DNA of 64,000 nt from Euglena gracilis (taxonomy: Eukaryota > Euglenida > Euglenophyceae > Euglenales): assembly GCA_039621445.1 (NCBI GenBank), contig CP154956.1, positions 26,767,744 through 26,831,743 of the forward strand, given 5' to 3'. The notes under the pieces were generated by a model that was not told where the DNA came from, did no database searches, and saw only the letters and a program-made list of their open reading frames with translations. Position 1 is the first letter of the stretch. Each line of letters begins with the position of its first letter. This document shows, piece after piece, positions 9,801 through 17,640 of the stretch. The translations under genes were made by a program, and so were the position numbers.

Positions 9801-11145
9801 GAATTTCGCAGATTTTGCCGTGAAATTTCCAATGTACCTGCAACGTGTGTCAGCCGGTCAGGGGTCCCTGACCGATGACCTGAAACTGTCACTGCTGGAG
9901 GGCAGCCTGGACAGTGCCAGCAAACTGGAACTACAACGCAGACAGGAACGCGGTGAGAAAATAAAATACCAGGAATTTTGGAACTGGATGTGCCAGAAAT
10001 ACGGTGGAGACACACAATCAGCCATCAAAGACGAACTGAAAAACCTGAGACCAAAAACGGAAGGAAAACTGACACTGGAAGCGTGGAGGGAGTTTGAGGC
10101 CCATTTCAAACTCCTCTACAGCAGGCTGGAAAATCCATCAGAGGAAGACGCTTACAACCTGGTGGCTGAAAAAATGCCTGAAACGCAACGCAGAAGCTGC
10201 ATCAGGGAACAGGACCGCAGAAATCAGGACAGACCGACACTGAAACTGAAAGGGGTCACGAACATTACAAACGTCCCAGATGCAACGACGGAAGACGTTC
10301 GTGACCTGGTGGCAGCAACTGTGGGTACAGGTGAGAATTTTCAGGTGGCACGAGACGGACAAAACTTCAGGATCCAACTGCACAGCAGCAGAGCTGCTGA
10401 ACTTCTCCTGATGAAAAAAGGTTCAACGTTGCTGACTGGACATAAACCACACTTCACACAGGTGCAAGCAAGACTGACTCTGGACGAACTGTTCCAACGG
10501 GTGGAAACCGAACTCAGGTGCCAACAACAGTCAGACTCCCTGGGTAGGGGGTACAACGGCTGGCAGAACCAACCTCGTGAAAACAGATCACGGTCGATGG
10601 ACCGCAGGGGTTACGTCAGGGAAGTCAAGGAGGAGGAGAAAACAAAATCCAGAAGTCGGACACCACCTTCCAGATCCCGACCCAACTCCCCTGGACCTCG
10701 AACCCCAACACCTGAAAAACCCAGACCCCCTTCTCCACGCCAGCAGGTGCCCATGGCAGTTTCAGAACAGCCTGGCCAGGGACGGTACACCAACTGGTCA
10801 GACTGGGGACAGAACGACTGGGGCAAAGGCAAAGGAAAGGGGAAAGGTCAAAACTGGGGTTCAACCCAAAACTGGAACCAGAACCAGAACTGGAATCAGA
10901 ATTACGGCAAAGGCTACGATTCAGGAAAGGGATACAACTCTGGGAAAGGATACGATTCTGGGAAGGGGAGCGGGAAAGGAAAAGGCAAAGGGCAGCCACA
11001 GCCACAGCCAGCAGCAACGAAAACTGAACCACAGACACAGCAAACCAATTCACAGGAGCCAGCCAACCAGCCACAGGGACAGCCAAAGGCAGAAGCAACT
11101 TCCAGCAATCGCTGGCAGCCAGTTCAAAACACGGAAAGGAAGTGA
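6721..11145 (+). CDS. gag: Gag polyprotein of element 1 (1474 aa)
   Basis: This is the structural protein expected to form the particle that packages element RNA. The first 41 codons lie inside the 5' LTR. Residues about 78-155 hold three 26-residue repeats (core TAIARVVEPADG). Residues about 290-720 are Gln/Glu/Lys/Thr-rich with heptad-like spacing, a long predicted coiled coil. Residues 720-860 are Pro/Gly/Gln repeats. Residues about 1020-1280 resemble a Gag capsid core (FADFAVKFPMYLQ, LEAWREFEAHFKLLYSRL) and align in outline with the Gag of element 2. The tail is Arg/Ser-rich, then rich in GKGKG and NQNWNQN, presumably RNA-binding. No CCHC zinc knuckle is seen. A run of 15 A at 8036-8050 is a slippage-prone site inside the frame. 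At 1474 residues it is far longer than ordinary gypsy Gag. A 266-bp gap separates it from pol. Confidence 0.85.
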   Translation: MQFLKQAARGIENTLGRVKDPTQRGAGPEKLETQGQAPRLQRGCRGRLPNFDSPPTCGYGQETEKRQETAKTDADMPAASTAIARMVEPADGCPALNQTLDVPTALTAIVRVVEQADGFPALNQTLEMPAALTAIARVVEPADGFAAMYQSLDSNRWTETEQNGTDITVPQTCNDSPYVIAMVNMDQDDTEQTGPPPDYKELDENNEPYFDEQVFAPQNRYQQPETDTQNDQNWQTATAQQPGTQSFALVAVRQSPEQPDRLQGETETSYQEPSYSSYEIPQQEPQNQNTDWDWWLNFAYETGQLTQEFQQFRHKTEQTNQQTAETLQQLQQTTTEWVSELHATVNRQGEALMTEINGRHEELTTVLATTQANMELVTVNQNRLYQEHFNGMSQQITEIREMSGSLGEKLREFHSFLQMAGGNAQNQGEHLVGLLHRQKKKKKTTAELQQRLAVAEERVAGITGGVQTVNSKVDETVATVSRKVENLRGEISSVVEKIQKDMGSEIGNLAGRVQQQETKTTTTIQNCDYLHKKLVELQKIPDQQQQITQLNEEIGRLKRQVETLTSNEEKHKQRTERLNLEVGNLGHRVDETAQTTQKLLGELQKGAIKTGTHATSEHAKWLEMTSAIGSMTTRVGQLEAKLAGLTTKTAERETHDNGIWQHLHSLTTELQTQQKRWTEQLVTLDRKISTVTKTTENLTEKLERQNTQQITTPSPSLAEIPRLFENLSISSRPACTGAFGPESGASPLAGGPPSRTQAGQPGAATTAQRTEQPPQGADRAAGQRGSGTPQPQNQPPPAPRGQPTRQHGTGTLEPQAWPTGMGTPQPLVQPRPTLRGQPAGNQGTGTPQPLTGMFSQSSQQWGDETPHPKTEGGAAALGTVNPASLVGQLIQQELKTALTPLIAQLTRQTEQRPTAVPTSPALTTNPTSPVPQSTQPQPTQQPVTTQQNPQSRTRGLFMWADETETQNTATTTWVGPQLGSTQTAIHHIGEETVVAPVATAPAASFGLLLGPVGAAMTKDLVGPTLQGNFADFAVKFPMYLQRVSAGQGSLTDDLKLSLLEGSLDSASKLELQRRQERGEKIKYQEFWNWMCQKYGGDTQSAIKDELKNLRPKTEGKLTLEAWREFEAHFKLLYSRLENPSEEDAYNLVAEKMPETQRRSCIREQDRRNQDRPTLKLKGVTNITNVPDATTEDVRDLVAATVGTGENFQVARDGQNFRIQLHSSRAAELLLMKKGSTLLTGHKPHFTQVQARLTLDELFQRVETELRCQQQSDSLGRGYNGWQNQPRENRSRSMDRRGYVREVKEEEKTKSRSRTPPSRSRPNSPGPRTPTPEKPRPPSPRQQVPMAVSEQPGQGRYTNWSDWGQNDWGKGKGKGKGQNWGSTQNWNQNQNWNQNYGKGYDSGKGYNSGKGYDSGKGSGKGKGKGQPQPQPAATKTEPQTQQTNSQEPANQPQGQPKAEATSSNRWQPVQNTERK
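6846..6862 (+). promoter_or_regulatory. tRNA primer-binding site of element 1
   Basis: TGGTTGCAGAGGTAG directly follows the LTR and starts with the TGG complementary to a tRNA CCA end. It closely resembles the site of element 2 (TGGTATGCAGAGGTGCC). The priming tRNA was not identified. Confidence 0.7.
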
Positions 11146-11411
11146 AGGGGCTGCGGCCTGAGGGTAGGGGACGAGAGGGGCGACTCTCTGCAGACACAAC
11201 CGAAACAACAAAACAAAACAAGGGAACCAGGTCCAGAGCCGCAGCGGTCATACACACTGGGTAAGGGAGGTAAGAAAAAACCCCAAAAGAAAAACATCCT
11301 GACAAAAAAACGACTCCACAGCCCAGAACCGAAAAGGGAACAGGTCAGCTGCAGGTTCGGCAGAGCAGCTTCACGGTGGGTGTCTGAAAACTACCACGTG
11401 AAGGAAGAAAA

Positions 11412-11800
11412 ATGACAGAAATTCTCTCACACTTCGGGGTCCAGCCCCAGCTGGATGCCTTTGCAACGGAAAAAAACAAAAGATTCCCGCAATGGTGGGG
11501 ATCGGGCAGCCCAGATGGAACTGACGACTTTGAAGAAAACTGGCACGGAAAACTGCTGTGGTTGAACCCACCATTCAGCAAAATTTCACAGGTGGTGAGA
11601 AAAATCCAAACAGACGAGGCCCACGCACTTCTCATGGTACCAAGATGGGTCCACAGACGATGGTACAGGGAAATCAAAAAACTGGCAGTGATGTCAATGT
11701 TCATCCCAGCGGGAACAAAACTGTTCGGACAGGGTGACAAGAACTGCAGGAATACACCGTGGCCTGTGGAAGTGTTTTTGGTATGCGGACACAAAACACG
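11412..11800 (+). other. DAM-like domain at Pol N-terminus, element 1
   Basis: Residues 7-125 read PQLDAFATEKNKRFPQWWG, then DDFEENWHGKLLWLNPPF, then ALLMVPRWVHRRWYREI. The series D-x-FA, a spaced D, NPPF, and a hydrophobic strand followed by a W-x3-WY stretch is the pattern of the DAM-like domain of DIRS elements. The same pattern occurs in the decayed DIRS element flanking this one. NPPF is also the catalytic tetrapeptide of N6-adenine methyltransferases. No separate AdoMet-binding FxGxG motif is evident, so enzymatic activity is uncertain. Confidence 0.75.
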
Positions 11801-14360
11801 GTGCAAGTACCTACCAGGTTTCCACAAACATTTCACCCCCCTACACCCGACATCCAAGGTGAGGTTCGGCACAGCCCACGAGTACACACCAGTGGAGGAC
11901 GAGGTGGAGGGTGGTGAACAAAAACCCGATTTGGGGACAGAAAAACCACAGAAAAACATCAGAAAACTGCAGGAGGCAGCCACAGCGACACCAGAACGGG
12001 CCACAGCAGAAAAACTGAAGCCAAAAATGCTGGACCTGTTCTGTGGAACAAAATCGGTCAGCAAGGTGTATGAAAAAATGGGTTTCGAGGTGGTGACAGT
12101 GGATTCAGACCCCAGGTGGAAAGCGGATTACCAGGTGGACGTACTGGACTGGGACTTCAGAAAACACTTCAAACCTGGAGAATTCCACACGGTGGTGTGT
12201 GGAGTTCCCTGCACAGAATTCAGCATTGCCCTGACGACAAGACCCAGAAACCTGGAAAAGGGAGACTGCCTTGCAAAAAAAGCCCTGGAAATTGTGGAAT
12301 TTCTGCAGCCGCAGAAATGGTGGTTGGAAAACCCAAGGTACGGATACCTGGGAAAACGAGATTATATGAAACCGTACCCGTACATTGACGTGGATTACTG
12401 TCAATACACAGATTGGGGTTACAAAAAACCAACACGAATCTGGGGCAGCCCTGACATGCTGCAGGTACCAGCAAAACGGTGTGACGGAAAAACCTGCAAA
12501 AACCTGGACCCGAACGGTGGAGGTCACCTGGTGAAACTCAGCAACAAACACAACATTCCAGCCTTCAAAAAATTCAGGATCCCAGAACAACTGATTCAGG
12601 ACCTGGCGGGGTTCCACGAACGGCTACGGCAAACCAGCCAAGCCCAGGCCGCGCAGCAACAACCGCTGCAGCAGCCCTGCCCTGCCCAGACTGCACGACA
12701 AAACATGCTCTCACAGCCCAGCCCAGAACTGACAGGTCAACAGCCAAACCCAGATCCAACTGACAAAACAGAACCAGACCAAAACATTCGGCTTCCAAAA
12801 CGACTGTGTGAACCGGTGTCCAAACTCCTGCTGGGGCAGGTCATCAGCAGAAAGGAGGCTAAACAACTCCTCATCGAAGTCGGTGCTGTGTTGCCGGACG
12901 GCAAAAAAATGTTCCTACAGGCCCTGATTGACACGGGAGCACCGGCAAACCTGGTGAAAAAGAACCTGATTCCCCAACAAAACTTCAGACGTTCACAAAA
13001 ACCCTTGGCCCTGATCACAGCGGACGGAACAAGGATGGAAGGAGGACTACACGAAGTCACACTGGAACTGCAGTTTTCATCACGGGTGCACAACACGGAC
13101 CGAACAAGGGAGTGGTCCACCATTGGAACATTCCATGACGCCGACATCCAAGTGGATGCCATCCTCGGGTATCCGTGGATGGAACAACACCAACTGGGGG
13201 TTTTCCCACACCTACAATCATTGGCCCTCATAGGTGAACCACTGCGGCTGCTGTCCAGTTGGTACCAGCTGAAGGAACAAAAACACAGGGAACGGAAAAT
13301 ACACCAACTTCAGAAAAACATTTCAGCAGTTCGAGCAATGAATTTGCAGGTTCCTGCGGAAGCGGGCCAGGACGAGGAAAAACTGTTCGAAGACGAAACA
13401 ACACTGGAAACACTGGCAAAACAACTTCAGAAAACGGCAAAGAAATCTGACAGGGTTCACGGTGTTGTGGTGGTGCCAGAAGGACAGGAAACACAAGGCG
13501 AAAAGGTGGAAGAACTGGTGAAAAAACTGCGGCAGGACTATGAAGGAGTGTTCTTGCGAGACAAAATCTACCCAGACCCCCCAGAACGCGGACCGCTGGG
13601 TTTTGGAAAGATCGAGCTGAGACCTGGAACAGTGGCAAAAAAGCAAAGACCCATCCTCATGACAGGAGAACGCCGACAGGCACTCATTGACATGGTGGAC
13701 GAATGGGTCAGGGACCTGAAAGTGGAAGACGGAAGGAGTGACTGGTCCAGCCCCACGTTCGTGGTGGCCAAAAAAGGTGGAAAATGGAGAGGGGTGGTGG
13801 ATTTCAGAGCACTGAACGAGGCAACAATCACAGACGCCCATCCCCTCCCTAGGATAGAAGACATCCTAGTTCAACAAGGACAACGGGCCATGTACAGCGT
13901 ACTGGACCTAAAAGACGCCTTCCACCAGGTGCCACTGAGAACAGAGTCCAGACCGTATACCTGCTGCAGCACACCTAAGGGAACAAAACAGTGGAGAGTG
14001 GTAGTCATGGGAATGAAAAACGGTGTACCGATTTTCCAGAGGGTGATCGAGTACAGCCTGGAGGAGGTACAGGACATTGCAAATCCCTACGTGGACGACA
14101 TAATCGTAGGAACCGTATGGCAGGGGTCAGAAGAAAAAACCCTCGAACAACACGACAAGGACATCAGAAGGGTGATGGAGGCACTGAAAAAACAGCAACA
14201 CGTGGCAGACATCAAGAAATGCAAATTTTTCGTGAAAGAGGTGGAATTCTGTGGACATGTGCTGGGTGGTGGACAACGAAAACCAGCACCTGGGAAACTG
14301 ATGGCCTTGGAAAAATGGGAGGAACCAAAAACGGTCACAGCCCTGCTGGGGCATTCCTAG
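11412..14360 (+). CDS. pol: Pol of element 1, part 1: DAM-like, C5-MTase, protease, RT
   Basis: ATG at 11412 opens a frame that, allowing one missing base near 14350 and one stop at 15842, would reach 17104 (1898 codons). Residues 1-125: DAM-like domain (NPPF near 52). Residues about 200-400: C5-cytosine methyltransferase. Residues about 500-570: aspartic protease with LIDTGAPANLV. Residues about 720-950: RT with GVVDFRALNEATI, YSVLDLKDAFHQVPL and the catalytic YVDDIIVG. The frame ends at 14360 in ALLGHS where gypsy elements normally continue with a LG(L/F)TNYY stretch. That stretch is present one frame over, so a single G loss in the run at 14347-14351 explains the break. The domain set is unusual, since gypsy pol normally starts with the protease. 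Confidence 0.88.
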   Translation: MTEILSHFGVQPQLDAFATEKNKRFPQWWGSGSPDGTDDFEENWHGKLLWLNPPFSKISQVVRKIQTDEAHALLMVPRWVHRRWYREIKKLAVMSMFIPAGTKLFGQGDKNCRNTPWPVEVFLVCGHKTRCKYLPGFHKHFTPLHPTSKVRFGTAHEYTPVEDEVEGGEQKPDLGTEKPQKNIRKLQEAATATPERATAEKLKPKMLDLFCGTKSVSKVYEKMGFEVVTVDSDPRWKADYQVDVLDWDFRKHFKPGEFHTVVCGVPCTEFSIALTTRPRNLEKGDCLAKKALEIVEFLQPQKWWLENPRYGYLGKRDYMKPYPYIDVDYCQYTDWGYKKPTRIWGSPDMLQVPAKRCDGKTCKNLDPNGGGHLVKLSNKHNIPAFKKFRIPEQLIQDLAGFHERLRQTSQAQAAQQQPLQQPCPAQTARQNMLSQPSPELTGQQPNPDPTDKTEPDQNIRLPKRLCEPVSKLLLGQVISRKEAKQLLIEVGAVLPDGKKMFLQALIDTGAPANLVKKNLIPQQNFRRSQKPLALITADGTRMEGGLHEVTLELQFSSRVHNTDRTREWSTIGTFHDADIQVDAILGYPWMEQHQLGVFPHLQSLALIGEPLRLLSSWYQLKEQKHRERKIHQLQKNISAVRAMNLQVPAEAGQDEEKLFEDETTLETLAKQLQKTAKKSDRVHGVVVVPEGQETQGEKVEELVKKLRQDYEGVFLRDKIYPDPPERGPLGFGKIELRPGTVAKKQRPILMTGERRQALIDMVDEWVRDLKVEDGRSDWSSPTFVVAKKGGKWRGVVDFRALNEATITDAHPLPRIEDILVQQGQRAMYSVLDLKDAFHQVPLRTESRPYTCCSTPKGTKQWRVVVMGMKNGVPIFQRVIEYSLEEVQDIANPYVDDIIVGTVWQGSEEKTLEQHDKDIRRVMEALKKQQHVADIKKCKFFVKEVEFCGHVLGGGQRKPAPGKLMALEKWEEPKTVTALLGHS
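12012..12615 (+). other. C5-cytosine methyltransferase domain, element 1
   Basis: Motif I is MLDLFCGTKSVSKVYEKMGF (AdoMet binding) and is followed by VVTVDSDP. Motif IV is VVCGVPCTEFS with the catalytic Pro-Cys. Motif VI is WWLENPRYG (ENV in most enzymes). A motif VIII-like stretch, YCQYTDWGYKKPTRIW, and a C-terminal RIPEQLIQDL stretch follow. The whole domain is about 200 residues with no obvious target-recognition domain, like the compact cytosine methyltransferases of some phages. It would transfer a methyl group to cytosine C5 in DNA. Activity and target are unknown. It is clearly homologous to the domain at 26850-27470 in element 2. Confidence 0.85.
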
Positions 14361-15844
14361 GATTCACAAACTACTACGCCTCATACATCCCAGGGTACGC
14401 AGAATTGGCAGCAGACCTAATGGAGAAACTGAAGGTGAAAAAAGGACAGGGGAAGAAAGGAAGCCTGACACCTGTGTTTTTCGGTGAAAAGGAAAGAAAA
14501 TCCTTCCAGACCATCAAAGAAAAACTGCTCGGAAGCCTGAAACTGCAAACAGTGAACCCAGACAAACCGTTCATACTCAGGGTGGATGCAAGTGGCAGAG
14601 CCGTGGGTGCGGCTCTGGAACAATTTGCGGAGGACACTGCAGAAAAGCCAGACCCAACAACAGCCATGACCAAAAAAGCAGTACCCATAGCTTTCTGTTC
14701 ACGAAAACTGACACCTGGGCAGGTTCGCTCGTGGTCTCCTAGAGAGAAGGAGACCTACGCAGTGATCCTGGCCCTGCAAAAATGGGCTTCCTGGATAGGA
14801 ATGCAACCGGTACTGGTGTTGACGGACCACAAGTCCATTGAGGCATGGGCAACGGAGGCGCTGGACACCCCCAGTGGACCAGCTGGACGTAGGGCTAGGT
14901 GGCACGAACTGCTTTCGCGGTTCGACATAACCGTAGCATACGTACCTGGCAAAGACAACACGGTCGCCGATGCCTTGAGCAGGTGGGCCTACCCCGCCTC
15001 ACAGGCATTCGCCGATGTGAGTATCCACGGGAGTGAGGAGGACGACCGACTCATGAAAGAAATCATCAAACAGGAGGAAAAGGAACAGAAAACTTGTATG
15101 GTGATCAACGTGGCAGACCTGGCACAGGCACAAAAACAACTGCAAGAACCCGTCACTGTGGCCGTCACAACAAGGGGGGGAGCCAAAACGGGTGAAGATT
15201 CGCCCACAGTGCCTGGTTCAACGAAAAACGGTGACACCCCTCAAAAAAATTCAAAAACACCTCAAAAACCTGCAAAAACGACAAAGAAATGGGTTGTGAA
15301 GGAAACGACTGTGGTGGAACCAAGCAAAAAACTGGCTGAGGCAACCCCAAGGGAGACCACGGATGAGGCGGGAAACCTGATCCGACCAGACCAACCAAAA
15401 AACAAAACCCCAGAAAATTCAAAAACGGCCGAGGGACCATCCACTGAGGAAGACCCACCAAGGCGAAGACCCCTGGAAGAGGACCCTGTGGAACCCCTAA
15501 CGACAACAGACTCAACAAAAAAACAGGACGCGCAAGGTGCGTCATCCTCAACGGGGACACCCGTTGGACCTCCATCATGGGGAGTGCACGCCCCGGAGCT
15601 TCAACAGGGGGAACCGAAAGGGGTGATGGACAGGGAATGGAAGAACGAGTACGAAAGTTGCCCAAGGTGGGGACCTGTGCTCAAGGACCTGAGGGAAACG
15701 GGGTTCAAAAACTGGCCTGACGGGTGCCGATTCGACAACGGCAGGCTCTACAAAAACGGTCTCCTGTGTGTACCAAGTGGGTCCACTGGAAACGTAAATC
15801 GGGAACATCACGAAACAGCCGGGCACCCAGGGTCAGCCCGATAG
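14346..15844 (+). CDS. pol: Pol of element 1, part 2: RNase H and linker
   Basis: This continues pol after the one-base frameshift. It begins GAFLGFTNYYASYIPGYAEL (RT connection), followed by RNase H with FILRVDASGRAVGAALEQ, then IAFCSRKLTPGQ, ETYAVILALQKW, VLTDHKSIEAW and VPGKDNTVADALSRW. These cover the catalytic D-E-D-D set of gypsy RNase H. From about 15,080 to 15,620 a Lys/Thr/Pro-rich linker of about 180 residues separates RNase H from integrase. The N-terminal integrase zinc finger starts at the end (EHHETAGHPG). The frame ends at TAG, 15842-15844, in the middle of that finger. The same frame continues directly after it, so the TAG is a nonsense change or a readthrough site. Confidence 0.85.
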
Positions 15845-17104
15845 TGGGACCAGATGGGAAGGTGGTTTGCGTTTGCAGACCACCAGGATGCAAAAAAACT
15901 GACAGGCAAAATGATGACCATGTGTGAAACCTGCCAAGCCACAGAACCCAGCCACCTACCATACAAGTGCCCCATTGAACCGACACCGATTCCTGCACAC
16001 CTGATGGACAGTGTTGCTATCGACTTGTTCTCACTACCTGAAACGACCTTTGAAGGGAAAAAATACGACACGTTGGCGTTGTGTGTGGACAGGCTGAGTG
16101 GGTGGATGGTTGCAACCCCCCACCTGGCGAAGGGACTCACAGCAGAAAAGGTTGGAAAAGAAATGTTCAAACAGTGGGGAATTTTTGGGATACCCTCGGT
16201 GGTGAGCTCCGACCGGGGCTTCCATTTCACAGCCGGTTGGTGGAAAACACTGTGTGCTGCCCACGGGGTCCGTGTGGCGTACGGGCAGGCATACCACCAC
16301 CAAGCCAACGGACGGGCTGAGGTAGCGGGTCAACAAGTCCTCCGAAAACTGGCAAAACTGGCTGCTGAAAAAGGGGTACCCTGGGTTGAACTCCTACCGA
16401 ACGCCTTGAGGGCCCTACACGACGTCCCAGGTGAAACGGGATTGTCACCGTACGAAATTGTGTTTGGCAGGCACAGACCGTTGGCGGGATTGCCATACCA
16501 ACCACAAAAGGAAGCGGAAGGGGCCACAGCGTTCTTGGAAAGGATGAAGGAACAAGACCAGTGGGTGAGCCTGGTGCTGAACGAAAAACAGCGTGAACGG
16601 GCTGAAACGGTGAACCAAAAACGCAGAGAACCACCTGCCTTGGAAATCGGTTCCAAAGTCTGGTATCAACCCGAAAAACAACCTGGCACCGACAAACTCG
16701 AACCGAAGTGGAAAGGACCTGCAGTGGTGTTGGAAAGAGTGGGACAACACTCCTACGTGGTGGAACTTCGACCTGGAAACCGACAACCTGCCCACCGTTC
16801 ACAACTCAAACCCCACGTGGAGGACCTCTACAACACAACCCCTGTCCCCCTCTATTTTTGGTCGGGCAAGGCACAGGAGTTGGAGGTCGGACCTGACGAG
16901 TGGAAGGTTGAAAAGGTGCTGAACCACCGTAGAAAAGACAAAAAACTTCAATTTTTGATTCAGTGGAAAAACTGGGACCCATCCGACACTCAGTGGGAAC
17001 CCCTGAACCACTTCTTCCTCCGAACAAACAAAGATGTGGTCCAATATTGCAAGAAACGGGACCTGGGTGTGGATGTGAGAGAGTTGCTTGATGGGATGGA
17101 GTGA
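15845..17104 (+). CDS. pol: Pol of element 1, part 3: integrase with chromodomain
   Basis: The frame is the same as the preceding segment, past a single TAG. The zinc-finger cysteines follow (MCETCQ). The integrase core has AIDLFSLPETTFEG (first D), VVSSDRGFHFTAGWW (second D) and YHHQANGRAEVAGQ (E), the D,D35E triad. A GPAVVLERVGQHSYVV module resembles the integrase GPF/Y region. The C-terminus, about 16900-17060, reads WKVEKVLNHRRKDKKLQFLI then QWKNWDPSDTQWEPLNHF, a chromodomain. Chromodomains of chromoviruses steer integration by binding modified histone tails. The frame ends with TGA at 17102-17104. Apart from the TAG it looks intact. Confidence 0.88.
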   Translation, partial: WDQMGRWFAFADHQDAKKLTGKMMTMCETCQATEPSHLPYKCPIEPTPIPAHLMDSVAIDLFSLPETTFEGKKYDTLALCVDRLSGWMVATPHLAKGLTAEKVGKEMFKQWGIFGIPSVVSSDRGFHFTAGWWKTLCAAHGVRVAYGQAYHHQANGRAEVAGQQVLRKLAKLAAEKGVPWVELLPNALRALHDVPGETGLSPYEIVFGRHRPLAGLPYQPQKEAEGATAFLERMKEQDQWVSLVLNEKQRERAETVNQKRREPPALEIGSKVWYQPEKQPGTDKLEPKWKGPAVVLERVGQHSYVVELRPGNRQPAHRSQLKPHVEDLYNTTPVPLYFWSGKAQELEVGPDEWKVEKVLNHRRKDKKLQFLIQWKNWDPSDTQWEPLNHFFLRTNKDVVQYCKKRDLGVDVRELLDGME

Positions 17105-17640
17105 CGCAAGTCGCATACCCCTGCGCTCTCTCACAGATGCCGCCACGTCGCCACCCCCAACGACCCCGTCGCCAACCCCAACCCTACCACCCACACCAAC
17201 CTCGACCAGCCCCCTTCACCATCCCCACCATACTACCCCCACCCCTACGTGCCCTTGAGGCTCAACTTCCTTCCCCCCTGTGCCTCCGAACATCAACACC
17301 AACTCAAACGAGGCCACCCCCACCACCATACCGCCCCCCACCTCCATACCAACCCCCGAGACAACCCTCACTGCAACCCCCTCACGAGTCCCCACAGCCA
17401 CCCCCAGAGCGGAGCCCCAGCCCGAACCCCCCACAGCCGGAGCCACCGAGCCCTCCGCGGCGGCGGAGACGCTCAGTCTGCTCCAGCCCGGGCAGTTTCC
17501 GGGGGGTATCGCTGCCCCTGGACAGCCCCCCCGCAACACCCCCACGCAGTCCACGACCCCCCTCAACGCAGCCCGAGCCCCCCACCGACGACAACCTCCC
17601 CAAGAAACGGTGGTGGGTAGCGGAGTTGCTGGACCTGTAA
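17101..17640 (+). CDS. Proline-rich ORF after pol (doubtful)
   Basis: A 179-residue frame overlaps the pol stop and starts with GTG, not ATG. It is about one third proline with Arg and Ser and ends KKRWWVAELLDL. The DNA is extremely C-rich, which keeps two other frames open as well. No known domain is visible. It occupies the position where some gypsy elements carry an extra third ORF, but low-complexity C-rich DNA with chance open frames is at least as likely. Confidence 0.25.
   Translation: MTQVAYPCALSQMPPRRHPQRPRRQPQPYHPHQPRPAPFTIPTILPPPLRALEAQLPSPLCLRTSTPTQTRPPPPPYRPPPPYQPPRQPSLQPPHESPQPPPERSPSPNPPQPEPPSPPRRRRRSVCSSPGSFRGVSLPLDSPPATPPRSPRPPSTQPEPPTDDNLPKKRWWVAELLDL

Noticed and set aside
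11412-11800. DAM-like domain as a functional restriction-modification enzyme
   Set aside because: NPPF is present, but no paired nuclease or clear AdoMet motif is visible. The closest pattern is the DIRS domain of unknown activity.
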